Positions 36,063 to 47,929 of a stretch of DNA of 64,000 bases are shown here, piece after piece. The stretch lies in contig JALMLS010000523.1 in the NCBI GenBank assembly GCA_038496445.1, positions 49,110 through 113,109 on the forward strand, in the 5' to 3' direction. The notes beneath the pieces are model-generated. The model had not been told where the DNA came from and did no database searches. It saw only the letters and a program-made list of their open reading frames with translations. The translations under genes were made by a program, and so were the position numbers. Each line of letters opens with the position of its first letter. The first letter of the stretch is position 1. Source of the DNA: Trichosphaerium sp. ATCC 40318 (taxonomy: Eukaryota > Discosea > Flabellinia > Trichosidae).

Positions 36063-37182
36063 TTTTAAGGGTGTAGTTGTTTGTATTGTTGTTGTTAAGG
36101 GTGTAGTTGTTTGTGTTGTTGGTGTTAAAGAATAATGCTAACTTAAGTGAGATATTATCTATTTTTTACATTTGTGATTCCTCAATAACTTACTATTAAC
36201 TTCTACGCTCGTGGAGGAGGTACCCAAAGAATGAATTGAATCATAAATGAAACAAGTTAAGTATCGGGGAAATAGTTACAACCGGAAAAACTGCAAACAA
36301 CACGTGCGCCGGAGGTGACGCCTTTGGGTAGGCACTTAGGGAGGACATCCAGTGTCACGATTGAGCACACAACCAACCCTAGGCTTTTTTTCGGTTGTGG
36401 TTATGATGAAGATGAAAGTTGTTGGCTTCACTTGTAAGCCACCCGACACTTTTTTTGCTGGTGCCCCTGTAAAGGCAGGCGCCAATACTGGTACATTCCC
36501 GTCAAGCTCTAGTGCGCTTTTTTTTTTGTAAAACACATGCCTTTTTGATAGTGACTAGAGCGCTCTTAAAATTGAGTTTTTGTCGAAAATATCACGTTCA
36601 CGATGTATTTCTTTGACCTTTTTCCGCAATCTCTTGTTTGTTGCTTTGTCACTGTCTAGTCCCTTATAATGTTCAGTAGAAAGAGCAATTGCTATGTATT
36701 TCGATGCGTATCCGGAGCAAGATCTGGCTACCATTGGTTTGTACTACCAACGTTGCTGTGGGCTTTGTTAATGCCAGGGTCAAATGTGTTAATAAAAATT
36801 TTGATCTGGGTTTGTTAAATCACGTGGGTTTAAACGTCTGTGTAAACAACTTTAAACTGGTTAGATTTGCAAAAAATTTTCCGCTTGACTTTTGAGGGCA
36901 TCACATTTTAAAAAGTGAGATTTGCAAGTTCTGTCAGAAGTGTCAAATCCGTCAGATCTGATAGATCAGGCAGAAACTGGATTTTTTTTGCTAAAAGTCA
37001 GTCTGGCTAAAAACTTGAACGAAACATACAATATGGGTAAAACCAACTATGTACACGGTTTGAATAACAAAAAGATGAGCGTGTACAAAACATACGGAGT
37101 AATGGAATGTTGAGGGGTTTATTGGTGAAACAATAAACCAGCTGTTGGTTAAGCTTACGAGCATAGAAAGAATTCATTGCCT

Positions 37183-37507
37183 TCACTGGTTAGCTTCGAA
37201 GCATATAACGAAGTCATTGCCGTTAATAGTTGTTCCAAGACCACTACAGCCGCGCTGATCACATGTCCTGCATTTTTTAGAACTTGTTTTTGCTTCTACA
37301 CCAGGGTACTCCTTTTGTGGGCAATGATTGCCTTTCTCCTTACATAGTTGCTGTCCATTGTATACTAAACCCTTCAGTAAAACAAAAACACACAAAAGCG
37401 AGTTCTAAAGACATACAGTATTTCCTGGAGCATACACCAATACATGAAGCGGCTTCGACAATGTATAGCAAGCAAAGAAATACAGCGAAGAGTAACAGGA
37501 GTTTCAT
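37183..37507 (-). CDS. Small secreted Cys-rich protein (array copy C)
   Basis: The layout is the same as in the copy at 35.75-36.06 kb. ATG 37507 encodes MKLLLLFAVFLCLLYIVEAA then SCIGVCSRKY. A phase-1 intron (donor T|GTATGT, acceptor GGGTTTAG) leads to LYNGQQLCKEKGNHCPQKEY, PGVEAKTSSKKCRTCDQRGC and GNDFVICFEANQ, stop at 37183. The signal peptide and the middle block PGVEAKTSSKKC are nearly identical to copy B, while the last 20 residues differ strongly. A conserved frame with a divergent C-terminus suggests both copies are real genes under different constraint. Function unknown. Confidence 0.72.
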
Positions 37508-38128
37508 TTTAAGGGTGTAGTTGTTTGTATTGTTGTTGTTAAAGAACAATGCTAACTTAAGTGAGATATTATCTATTATTATGTTTGTGATTCCTCAATA
37601 ACTTACTATTAACTTCTACGCCCATTGAGGTACCCAAAGAAGTGAATGGAATCATAAATGAAACAAGTTAAGTATCGGGGAAATAGTTAATACCGGCCAA
37701 ACTGCAAAAAACACGTGCACCGGAGGTGACGCCTTTGGGTAGGCACTTAGGGACCTAATGCCAAGAAACATTACCGATTGAACTTAAACCACTAGCTCAT
37801 TTTACCGGCTATGGCAATTCGTAACCGGTTGGGTTGAAATGACGCTTGTCGGTTTCATTTGTAAGCCACGGACACACGCTGTTTTTTCATCCAAACTGCT
37901 CTCCTACGCTTTAAAATAACAAAGTCCGACATGTTAAAGTGACAAACTGTTGCGATTGAAATAATCAACTCACTCGGATGCTTGAAGTACTCGAAATCTC
38001 TCAAATTGTTTCTTGAGGTTGGTTTACAACCCTTCCAATTATGTATGTTTATTATAAGATACAAGCGTTTGTTTTTTTTTTTGTTTTTAAAGGCTATTAA
38101 AAAGATACAATGAAAGAGAGGTCTGCAT
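37508..38128. other. Intergenic region
   Basis: The low part belongs to the tandem unit (5' region of array copy C). The remainder up to 38128 has no recognisable exon and borders the 3' end of the four-domain gene. Confidence 0.4.
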
Positions 38129-41100
38129 TTAAAAAACAAAGTTAATTTTATCATAGCTATTCTTCTTTTTGTTAAAGCAAGCCCTAATATGATCTTCATT
38201 AAATTTTTTCATCTCCCTCAATACCAACCAATGATCAAATGGATCAAGTAGATTAGCTACAGCAGCAAAATGGCCTGGTTTAAGCTTTCCTCTCTTACCT
38301 ATTTGAAGAAATCAGAAAAAATCAAAAAAGAGGGGTTATAGTTCGATTGTGTCTAGTGATTTTCATCACGTGGGTTTTTCTTTCAAAATAAAATTTTGTC
38401 GTATTTTGTTCCCAAGTAAAACACCAACACAAGATAGCCAAAATCGAGAATATAATCCAAAAAATGTAAAAAAGAAATAACGTACCACACCAAGCTACTA
38501 GTACGTCCTTATGGTGCTCTCCATCATCTGGTATACGAAGCTTAATAAACATAACCTTATTATCATCTAACAAATCCTTTACATCACTTGACGATCGGCC
38601 ATAATCATCAACGACAATCTTACCTTTTGAAAAAGGTAAGCAAGAAGTTTTTCACTTAAAAGTATCATAAAACGTCAACTGAACTCTTACCATCAGAGTT
38701 ATATACTAAGGTTATCCACCCCCGTTCACTCTCATTTGTGAATGCCTTATTATTCAGCTCTTTGACATTTTCACTATCTAGTATCTCCTTAAACTCAGGT
38801 GGAACATCTCCAATATTAGATAAATCTCCATTTTCTCTAGACAATCGCTTCTCTGAGCTATGTGAATTTTTTGAGTTACGCTTCTGCTGATGTAGCCTAA
38901 AAAAATAACTACGTCAGCCCAAGAAAAAAAAAAAAGAATCACAAGCAACAAAACGGAGAAGAGACGATAAGATAACACAGAAAAGAAAAAAAAGAGAAAG
39001 CAACAATTCTTAACAACTTACCCTTTTCTATCTTCTTTAATAATGTCAGGCAGTCTCGACTCAAACTTGGAAAACAAAGACAATAATGCACTTATACCTA
39101 TCATAAAATATAAGTATACATCGCACATAAAAAACAAAGCTAAAACAAAAACAGTACCAGGTCTATTAGCAGGGTTTTGATCCAAACACATCTTAATAAT
39201 TTTAGCCCAATACTGCGATGATTTCAAGTTCGCATCTGGCATCTCTGATATGTCCATACTTCCCAACGTAACGAGTCCATTGTAACCATCAATATTGCAA
39301 CAAACTAATCTCAAAATCAGTACAACAACAATAAAAGACAATCCGTACCTAACTCCCAACAAATTAGACCAAAGCTCCAAACTAATAACAGAATTAGCAC
39401 AACGAATAAAAACAACACGTTTTTCTCTTACCATTTGCTTTGGGCGTTAATGAGTCCCTCCTATATAGCTCTGGTGCAGTATATACCAAAGTATCTTCAT
39501 TAGGGAAACCAAAATCATATAGTCTAACAGTTGCATGCTCGTCGGAAACCTAAAACAAACACCACAATCAGCAAACGCACATACAACATGAACCCTCAAC
39601 AACACGTACGATTATTGTCCTCGAATTCAAATTTTCTGGTACAAGTACCGGACTTTGACTGTGCAAGTAGGAAAGTGCTATAACAACATAAGACACTCGA
39701 ACTTAATATGAACTAGAAAAAAACCAGAAAATACAAATGTTTGTTGCTATACCGTACCTTGTAATACACCATGCGCTATTCTAACCTTTTGACTGGTATT
39801 TACAACGTTTTTTACAGAATAATCATACAAGGTGCCCCTAGCGTTCTATTAGGAACAAAGAAACAAAAAAAACTCTGTTAGCTTTTAATATCCACGTACT
39901 GTCTTCCTACAGGCCACACGATACACATATTTACAGGATCTGCAACAACACCCAACGGCTTTAATAAAGCAGGGTGATCCAAGTTGCTACCACAGTATTA
40001 GAACATACACGTGTACTTTTTTTTTGAGATAACTTACCATACTACAGCAGCTTGTTTGCAGAAGGTAGCAAACTCCTTAAACCTCGGAGAGAACCGTTTG
40101 TATATAACCTTTCGGCTTTGCTTAAAAATCCCTCTGAATATGGAACTCTCATCCGTTCTAAGAGGGAAAAACATAAGCAATTCGAAATTTGATCTTTCAA
40201 AAAAAAAAAAAGGTTCGTACTTTTGGAGAAGGAAAACTTCTTCCAAATCATCATAACTTAAGATAGAGCCTTTCAAAGGAGCTAGCATTCTCCATTCATC
40301 ATTACTTTTGAGTATAAGCTTAATAGCAGTATCGTCCTTAAAGCCTAAAACACGAGTCAAAAAAGAAAAACACCAATTAAATATGCGTCTGAACGTTATT
40401 GGAATATCTTAGCGTACCTATAGATTTTAGCTCTACTGGGCTTCGTATAGAACGAACTGAAAGTAAATCGTAATAACCAGCTACAAAAAAGAAGTAAGAA
40501 TAAATGGAATACTTCAAGAGTTGAAGGTAATACCTTGTATTATAGTTTCTGTGTACGATTCTAACCCCAACTCTTTCAGCCAACTTCCAATAACGTCAAC
40601 TGGTTGATTTTGCAAGTATTTAGGCATCACAGGGACATTAGCTCTTCTAGGACTGCAACAAATATCAGCAAACAAAGCAGTAAAAAAAAGTCGGACAAGC
40701 TTACTAAAATCGGTACCCAAATCAAAACTCCTTTTTTTGGGGATTCAACAAAAAGAAAAAGATCAATAAAATTAATGGCTTTTTTAGCATGAAAAATACT
40801 TGCCTGGATAACTCGGGAGCAATGTACTCTAAAAATTCAATAAGTGAGTCCAAAGACTCATCTTCTAGCTGATTATGGCCAGCACTACTAACAATCTGGC
40901 ACTTCCACATATTTATGAATTTTGAATCCAATTTCTACATCAAAAATCAGACACAGGCATACCAAAGTGCGTAACAGATTTTAATATGAAAAGAATATAC
41001 ATACCTTGGCACTTTTAACAGAGATATATTCATCATCCTCACCATGAATAATAAAAACTGGACAAACAATCTTTTCTGCTTTTTTCACATTCTCGCAATA

Positions 41101-42194
41101 ATCATTTGTCATAAGAGCAGCTAAAGAAGTCTTACGACGTTCTTTTCTAAAACAAAAAAAATAAGCCTACGCTCTACAAAAATAGACACAAAAAAAAAAT
41201 GGACAAGAATACTCGAGCTTTGAAAAAAAAAATATCTTACCCTCCTGTAAGAAAAGTATTCCATGATGCAATAGGGGACTCTAATACTAATCCTCCCAAT
41301 GTACGATATTTTCTCTTTAAGTCGTCCTCTGGAATTACACCTTTCTGCTAAGACAGTTAATTTTTGTGTTCTCAAAAAAACAGAAAATTTTCTTGACTTG
41401 TCCACAAGAAAAAATCTAATACCTTAAACCCTCTAAAACCTCGTAGGCTTGCTGGTGATTTATGTTTTGGCACGCTTGATACCTCTGCTGCCAAATTAAC
41501 TACTGCTGCTGTAGCAAGAGATCGTCCCATACTAAAAAGAGAGTAATGAGTGAGTAATTGCCTATTTGATCGATAAAACGCATAAAAAAAAAAGAAATGA
41601 CGAGGTTTGTATCACGACATAGAATAGCGCGTTCCGTACACTATTATTCTATGAGGTTTTACCCCTTTTACTTTAATAAGCCAATCGTATGCAGCTGTTA
41701 TCTCCTCGTATGCTCTTTTCTCTGTAATTGGGCCATATTTGTTTAGGCCGTAGCCACTAAAATCAAACGACAACACGTTAACCTTTATAATAGTCAGAAG
41801 TTGTTTGATTCGCGCTCGTAGTTGCTTTTTAAGCGTGTTGTTGCCTTTTAAGAAGAGGGCTATTTTCTGCACCAAAAACACTCATGTGACGCAATTACGT
41901 ACCTTTAACGCGGCGTTGAGCAATTTACGAAAGTTGTGAGTGTGGCTCATGTCTTGTTCAGGTCCACCAACATACAGAAACCAAAAGTTACCACTGCGAT
42001 TGAAAAACCATTAATTGTTATCGATAATGGTAGTATTTCACGCACACTGATTTGGTTTCGTCATTAAAATGTTCTAAATACGAAGCAGGTATGCGAATAT
42101 TGCCCTCTCCTTCTAACCAAAAGAATCCTAGTAACGATTCTTCTGAATAACCAACAGGAGGTGGAGACAGCACTTTTCCTACACCACTGCCCAT
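38129..42194 (-). CDS. Alpha/beta hydrolase - SAM - pseudokinase - ADF-H (coactosin-like) fusion protein
   Basis: One continuous splice chain encodes four domains. (1) An alpha/beta hydrolase resembling ABHD17/BEM46: VNVLSFDFSGYGLNKYG, elbow HRIIVMGRSLATAAV (Ser), VFIIHGEDDEYISV (Asp) and VSSAGHNQLEDE (His), so the triad is intact. (2) SAM domain: VIGSWLKELGLESYTETIIQ, AGYYDLLSVRSIRSPVELKS, FKDDTAIKLIL. (3) Kinase fold: RKVIYKRFSPRFKEFATFCK, LDHPALLKPLGVVADPVNMC, LYDFGFPNEDT, YTAPELYRRDSL, NVWSFGLICWEL and CLDQNPANRP. The HRDLKxxN loop reads PENLNSRT, so the catalytic Asp and metal Asn are lost. (4) ADF-H/coactosin-like: GWITLVYNSDGKIVVDDYG, KVMFIKLRIPDDGEHHKDVL, VAWCGKRGKLKPGHFAAVAN. Stop at 38129. 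The hydrolase-SAM join uses a GC donor. ATG 42194 is the first in frame, but an upstream exon cannot be excluded. Confidence 0.82.
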
Positions 42195-42923
42195 ACTGTC
42201 CCCACGGCCAAAGTACGCTATGTCAGAAGCTAAAAAAGTGATTACTTGACCTAGTCTGAAATAGCTCGTTCGAAGCTTTATCGAGTATTTTCTCAGCGGT
42301 TCTCAACAAGCGCCGATGCACGTTATAAAAATAGCTCTGTGGCAGTGTACTTCACAGTTCTAGTACAATTGTAGAAAATCGCCGTTTCACGTTTAGTGAC
42401 GTCTTGGAAATCGCTACGCTGTGCGAAATGCACCCGTAGTACCTCTTTTGGGACAACCAATCGTAAGTCACAAGCAAGCGAGCCTGAATAAATGTTATTT
42501 TTCAGGCGTTAAAGCGACTACGATAAGAGTTCTTGTGTTGCAAATTAAATAAGAAGAAAGTAACGCTTTTCAAGCCTTTTTGTGTTGTTTTAAATGAGCA
42601 GCTGGTAACCTTTCCCCACGTTCGCGCTGTAGCGACGACAGAGTTATAGGAAAATATGGAGCGTTGTTACTCCTTACAAGACACAGAACTTTTTTTGTTT
42701 TTAGCGCTTCGCCTCATTCAAAAAAAAAATGAGCGTTCTGGTTTTGAGCCTAAAGAGAAGGTACTGCGGTATCCTAAACAAACTATCTAGACTGAAAAAA
42801 AAAATGGTGTTTAAGCTTAAATATTGCGAAGAAAATCTACTAGTGTGTTTTGAAGGCTTTTATGAGTCTACAAATACTTATTGGCCCCAAGCCCAAAAGG
42901 AACCAGGGAGTGCCTTATTTCTT
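42195..42923. other. Intergenic region
   Basis: No supported exon. It may hold the 5' UTR or a first exon of the four-domain gene and the 3' UTR of NEDD8. A frame encoding MRRSAKNKKSSVSCKE on the minus strand near 42720 was considered but could not be joined. Confidence 0.35.
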
Positions 42924-43157
42924 CTATTGTCCGCCTCTGAGGGATAATACCAAGTGAAGGGTGCTTCCGGCTTTGATTTTATAGTCGCTAACGTTTTTTT
43001 CATCGGCCATAGCGCGTCCAGCGAAGATTAATCGTTGCTGTGGAGGTGGGATACCTTCTTTCTCTTCAACTCGCTCTTTTACTCTTTGAATGGAGTCATC
43101 GGCTTCAATATCAATTTCAATAATTTTGCCAGTGAGAGTTTTTACTTTGATTTGCAT
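42924..43157 (-). CDS. NEDD8: NEDD8 ubiquitin-like modifier
   Basis: A single-exon frame of 77 residues runs from ATG 43157 to TAG at 42924. It reads [40 protein letters not shown] and [13 protein letters not shown]. Near-identity to NEDD8 in the KTLTGK and [11 protein letters not shown] segments, and Ala at position 72 of animal NEDD8 replaced by Ser, separate it from ubiquitin. Mature NEDD8 ends at Gly-76, so one residue (Gln) would be removed by the processing protease. It modifies cullins, including the cullin-RING ligases served by F-box and BTB proteins such as those in this window. An upstream in-frame TTG is not used as the start because the family begins exactly at this Met. Confidence 0.93.
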   Translation of the reverse strand: MQIKVKTLTGKIIEIDIEADDSIQRVKERVEEKEGIPPPQQRLIFAGRAMADEKNVSDYKIKAGSTLHLVLSLRGGQ

Positions 43158-43766
43158 GTTGGAGATGAGTGTGCGCTTTGTTGAATACAAGTGGTATTTG
43201 ACCAGATTTGAAGAGAATTTTTATGCTCAAATCCCAAAGACCCTCGCGAGAAAGTCACGATCTTAGTTGTTCAATTCCGTTACACGAACCGAATTTCGTT
43301 ACTATAACGGCAATTGCTTTTACATTACAGTTTAAAAACACATATATAGCGCTTCCAGCTTACTCTGGTTATGCCTACGCGTGAGGGCGGCTCAAATTGC
43401 ACCGCATGCAGTGTTACAACTATGTATTCAACAAACAACTGCGCAAACACAATCTTTCAAGCTATTGACCTTACTATGCATTTCTTTCGTGGTACATCAC
43501 CGTGGAAAGGCATAATTGGACAAGCATTTCACAAGACACTTCAAATACAAATAATTGTTGAGAGTTTTGGTAGTTGCAACCACTATACACCTGTTTCACG
43601 TGTTTGTCGCGTACAATAAATACCTACGTATTTCAAACACATTTTTAAACCCCCATGGTCTACCAAACGCACTTGGAGCAGGCCGGCACAGCGTAGAGGA
43701 ACTAGTCAAAAAAAGTAATTTTGTAAATCATTTTTCGAAATAAGGCTTTGATTACAGCACTTCCAG
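43158..43766. other. Divergent promoter region between NEDD8 and RAD52
   Basis: A plus-strand frame of 82 codons at 43371-43619 begins with ATG but has no recognisable domain and lies just upstream of RAD52; I do not call it a gene. The interval probably carries the two divergent promoters and a CACGTG near 43598. Confidence 0.4.
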
Positions 43767-45159
43767 ATGGCTCAAAATTCTATGTATGGGTCTACTGCCT
43801 TTACTGAAGAAGAAAAACAAACGATTCAGACATTACTAGAAGTAAAGCTTGATGCTTCACATCTCGCAACGCGCCCAGGTCCTGGATCACGTACGCACGG
43901 GTTGTTACGTTTAAATTTTAACATTACGCAGAAAAATTACATTACGTTGAATCTTGGAAAGCTATTGAGCTCGCAAATAGTATTTTTGGGTTTACTGGGT
44001 GGAGTTCGTCAGTGGTAGACGTAACGCCCGATTATGTACGTTTTTTTTCCATTAAATTACATCAAACAGCTCCAAAACGTTTGTTTTACGCATTACAGTG
44101 GCATGTTTTCTGGGAATAACCGATTTTTTTTGTAGATGGACCAAGTGGCAGGTAAAATGAACATTAGAGTGGGCGTAACAGCTGTTGTACGCGTCACACT
44201 GAAAGACGGAACGTTTCATGAGGTACAAATCACTCAACGCTTTATTTCAAAACTTCAGATTTTTCGCGGCCGTTTGGCGCCTTTTTTACGCTCAGAGGCT
44301 TATTTATTAGTTGAGTACTAACCAGCGATTTTTTTAAAGGACGTTGGTTATGGTACATCTGAGAACAGAGATAAAGGTAAAGCCATTGAACATGCAAAAA
44401 AAGAAGCTGTTTCAGATGCTCGTAAACGTGCTCTTAAAAACTTTGGTAATGCCTTGGGTAACTGTGTATATGATAAACAGCATCTTCAACGTATAAAGAA
44501 ACATGCAAAGGTACGTAGTACCACTAATACGATAAAAGAAATGAATGACGACGCTTTAACTTTTTCTTTCACCTTTTTTTTTGAAACTGATTTTTCCTTC
44601 AGAAAACTGCTAGTTCAATATGTACATACCAAAACTTGCGTCAAAGTCTTCAATACAGTCAACAGATGCAACAACAGAATAACCAAATGAATGGTGGAGA
44701 TGTTCCTATGCCTACAGCTCCACAAGGAGGTCTTGGACCGCAACCAGGATTTATGCAAAATAACAACAACCAACCACCTGCTCAAACAGTAAAAGCACCT
44801 CCTCCTGTACGAGCTCCACCACCAAGAAACAATAACAGCTGGAGACCTCCTGGCGCTGGTGCTGTTAAAGCACCATCACAAGTGCGTGCTCCACCGCCAA
44901 CTACACAAGTCCGCGCTCCTCCAGCTGCACAAGTGCGTGCTCCGCCTCCTGGCCGCTCAGGACCTCCTGTGCAAGGTCAGCAACCAATGAATGGTGTGAC
45001 ACAACAACAGCAGCAAGGCACCTCACAGTATGGTGGTTTGAGTGCCTCTACTGGTATGTAAATGATTGGTATTCAACTGGAAATACGTAAACGCTAACTG
45101 TGTTTTTTTTAACAGAGGCGTTGATGAGTAGTATGGCTGTACCAAATGGAAAGCCATAA
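43767..45159 (+). CDS. RAD52: RAD52 single-strand annealing recombinase
   Basis: ATG 43767 gives MAQNSMYGSTAFTEEEKQTI and LLEVKLDASHLATRPGPGS. A 48-nt intron leads to QKLHYVESWKAIELANSIFG, FTGWSSSVVDVTPDYVD, VRVTLKDGTFHEDVGYGTSE, HAKKEAVSDARKRALKNFGN and ALGNCVYDKQHLQRIKK. This is the conserved annealing core (residues roughly 1-190), including the FGN-LGN block. The C-terminal half is Gln/Asn/Pro-rich, with repeated VRAPPP/VKAPPP units, and ends EALMSSMAVPNGKP at 45159. RAD52 promotes strand annealing and mediates RAD51 loading in homologous recombination. Six exons are seen, with GTACGT-type donors. The repeat-rich tail could give RPA or RAD51 contacts, but no motif is certain. Confidence 0.9.
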
Positions 45160-45703
45160 AATTGTAATTAAACAAAAAAAAAAAAGAAATTGTATCTTAA
45201 AGTAAATATTTTCACTACCTACCTGTCTCACATCTTAGCCTTGGACTAATCACGAGTATAACTTGAATACAATCATTGTCGAGCATAGGCCTATACCGGA
45301 ATGTACGTGTTGCAGTGTAATTGTTGATATAAGTACTTAGATAGATAAAAACTATGGACCAGCCACAACCCGACAGTAATCCGAAACTTTAGACTTGTGC
45401 TTCGCGAAGGCACACAAAGATACCTTAGAATTACACCATTTTGAGTAACAGCTGGTGAAATGTCAATTGCTAACATTGTAGGTTGTTCCGTTTTGGTCAG
45501 TATACGAAAAAAGTCGTTTCGGGTGACCCCAAAAATGACGAAACGTCATAAAAGTAATTAAACGCGTAATATTTACAATAAGATGTTTAAGAACAATTTG
45601 GTAAAACCGGCTTTCCGTAAAACCGAAAATCCATTGTTTTTCAAATTGAAATTACTTCGTTCTTTTCTGTTGTGATTTTACTTACGCTCGGACACAAGTG
45701 GCA

Positions 45704-47690
45704 ATGTATAATAATAACAGTACGTAGATGAATTAAACCATACAATAAAAGCAACCGTCCATTTGTAGGGAGTTTTCGGTGCTATATTTTCGGTGTTATA
45801 TTTTTATCTTTCTGCTTGGGTTTGCTAAGCTCTTGAGAGATCATAATATGCGTGGGCTTATTTATTACTAGGACGCTGCAATTTTGGCGTACTTGCAATA
45901 GTAATTGTGTTTACCCTCCTTTGCGCCCAGAAAGTACACGCAGGGCTTGAGTGCCACGACAAAACGCTTTGCCAAACTTTTGATTCATGTACTAAATCAG
46001 ACGCGATGAAACGTGCTGGACATACTTGTAGTGGGTTTCCTTACTACAATGGTGGCGCTCCACTTCTTCCATTTCGTTTTGACGATGAAAACGAGCGATA
46101 CATATGTTTGAGAAATATTGGCTCTGCTTGTATTCAATGGAACACAAGAGAGACCTCACCAGACGCATTCGAAGTAGGTCTGGGCAACTGTACAAGTTTT
46201 AACTCTAGAGGGTACTGCGAGAACTGGAGAGTAGATCAACAAGAGGTTACAAACTGTAAACGGGGTGAAAAGGCAACTGGGATTACAACATTGATCAGTG
46301 CGTTTTTGAGGGGCGTCACGTGCCCTTAAATATTTATTTGTGCTTACTAAACTTGTCTCAGACGGTGAAACAACAAGAGCAGAGTGCTGTTCTACATCTT
46401 GTGATGACTATGGATGTGATACGACTTGTTTAGCAAGGATTGAAAGAGAGTTCGCTCTTTGTGAATGTAGAAAAACGCAAAATGTTACTGCAACTACTAG
46501 TGTTTGCATTGAATGGTGCGTGTTTGTTTCCCTATTTCCATTTTTGGCTTTGAGACAACCTCACCACAACTGTAAAAATATGTGGCGCCTTTTAGACTGC
46601 TTTCCTCGTCAAAAACTCAATTTCCGAGCCACAAATAGTGTTTTCTTTGATTTATCTCAATGTTTGTTATTATTTTGACGTTTGTGAAGGTATTGTCTAG
46701 AGACTGGGTTTGGTAAAGACAATGCACCAGAGGACGAGAATTATGTATGCCTTGAAGTAGCACCAGGTGGTTATTGTAGCAAATGGGAAGGTAATATTGA
46801 TTCATACGAAGAATTTGAGATTGCCACATGTTCGTGTGCTTCTGGAAGCGCAGGAAACCCCTGTGACATCTGGACGTGTTTCGAAAGAGGCGTTCATTAC
46901 CAGAGACCAAACTTAGGGTGGATTGCCTATGGATTGCTTGTTGGACCATTTGTTGTTTGGATGTGTTATCTTTTCATCGCTGTATTTATTAGACCGGCAC
47001 ATGTTTACATCGCTCTCGCCGCCCATTCTTTTATTATCATTATGATGGTGTTTGGTATATACTACGTCACCGTAGCGTTTTCTGGTTTTATTGGATTTCT
47101 TGCTGCCTGTACGTGTACTTCTTTCTTCAATATTTTATTGTCATTTCATAAAAAAAAGACTATACTTACCGTTGCTGTTACTCATTGTACTTTCTCCTTT
47201 AGGTATTCCTGTTATGATAATACACATTATTACTGATGTAGTTCTATCGTTTTATGATGGTGCAACAATGGGTCGTATCGCATATAATGCCTGGGACGAG
47301 CTCTCTAGGTCTGATATTTACAAAGGCTTTTCAAAGGCAAAAAAACCTAAACCAAGCCCTGCGCCTGCAGATGAGCCATTGAAAAACATCACACGAGCTG
47401 TGAGCGAATCATCAGTACATACGGAAACGCTTTCAGAAGAAGTAATAGAACAAGCAAGCTCCACTGAAGAGAGTTCCGAAGTAAGCTCCACTGAAGAGAC
47501 TTCCGAAGTAAGCTCCACTGAAGAGAGTTCCGAAGTAAGCACTAGTGCAGAGACCGAAGAAAGCTCAACTGGAGATTACAATGTAAATGAAGAGCAAGAA
47601 CTTGCTAAGAAGAATGGAAATGAACAAGCATTGGCAATGGCAAATGAAAATGAAGAGCCTGGTATTGATGCCGACAGTCCTTATGTTTAA
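45704..47690 (+). CDS. Cys-rich secreted/membrane protein (copy 2) with expanded acidic repeats
   Basis: Partner of the gene at 14.4-16.3 kb, same exon pattern. ATG 45704 (MYNNNR) joins through a GTACGT intron to RCNFGVLAIVIVFTLLCAQK, followed by GLECHDKTLCQTFDSCTK. The ectodomain differs by scattered substitutions (FRFDDENERYICLRNIGSAC, CCSTSCDDYGCDTTC), all Cys being retained where compared. The membrane part is almost unchanged. The tail has gained units of the type SSTEESSEV / SSTEETSEV (47450-47545) not present in copy 1, so it is about 24 residues longer. Stop at 47690. Both copies keep open frames, suggesting both are functional. Function unknown. Confidence 0.75.
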
Positions 47691-47929
47691 ACAGAACTTA
47701 AGGGTCTTCTATTTGTCATCCATAACAACAAAACTGTAGAGACGAAGGGAAGCATCAAAAAAAAAAAGCAAACTGAACAGATTGTAAAAAAAAAAAAAAA
47801 ACGCACAAGTTTACTCGCATTTTTCTTGGCTTGACAAGCGAACACGTGTTCAATGGTGTTGCAACATCAAGAACGAGCGGCGGATAGTATGTTTTTTATA
47901 AGGACTATTTACTGAGTGAGTCTCAAGAC

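Larger units (their letters stand above)
35317..37760. repeat. Tandem array of three repeat units carrying small Cys-rich genes
   Basis: A block of about 90 bp (GTACACGGTTTGAATAACAA ... GGGGTTTATTGGTGAAACAA) at 35317-35405 recurs almost unchanged at 37049-37138 and in diverged form near 35660-35740. Promoter-side DNA of units two and three also matches: 36125-36340 and 37545-37755 share GAAACAAGTTAAGTATCGGG and CCGGAGGTGACGCCTTTGGG. The array runs 35.3-37.8 kb. The stretch 36341-37048 adds unmatched DNA with no supported gene. Confidence 0.8.

Noticed and set aside
35270-37760. CRISPR-like array suggested by repeated blocks
   Set aside because: The repeats are long gene-carrying tandem units in a eukaryotic genome, not short regular repeats with spacers.
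43371-43619. An 82-codon plus-strand frame upstream of RAD52
   Set aside because: No domain, no partner exon, and it sits in the probable divergent promoter region; open length alone is not enough.
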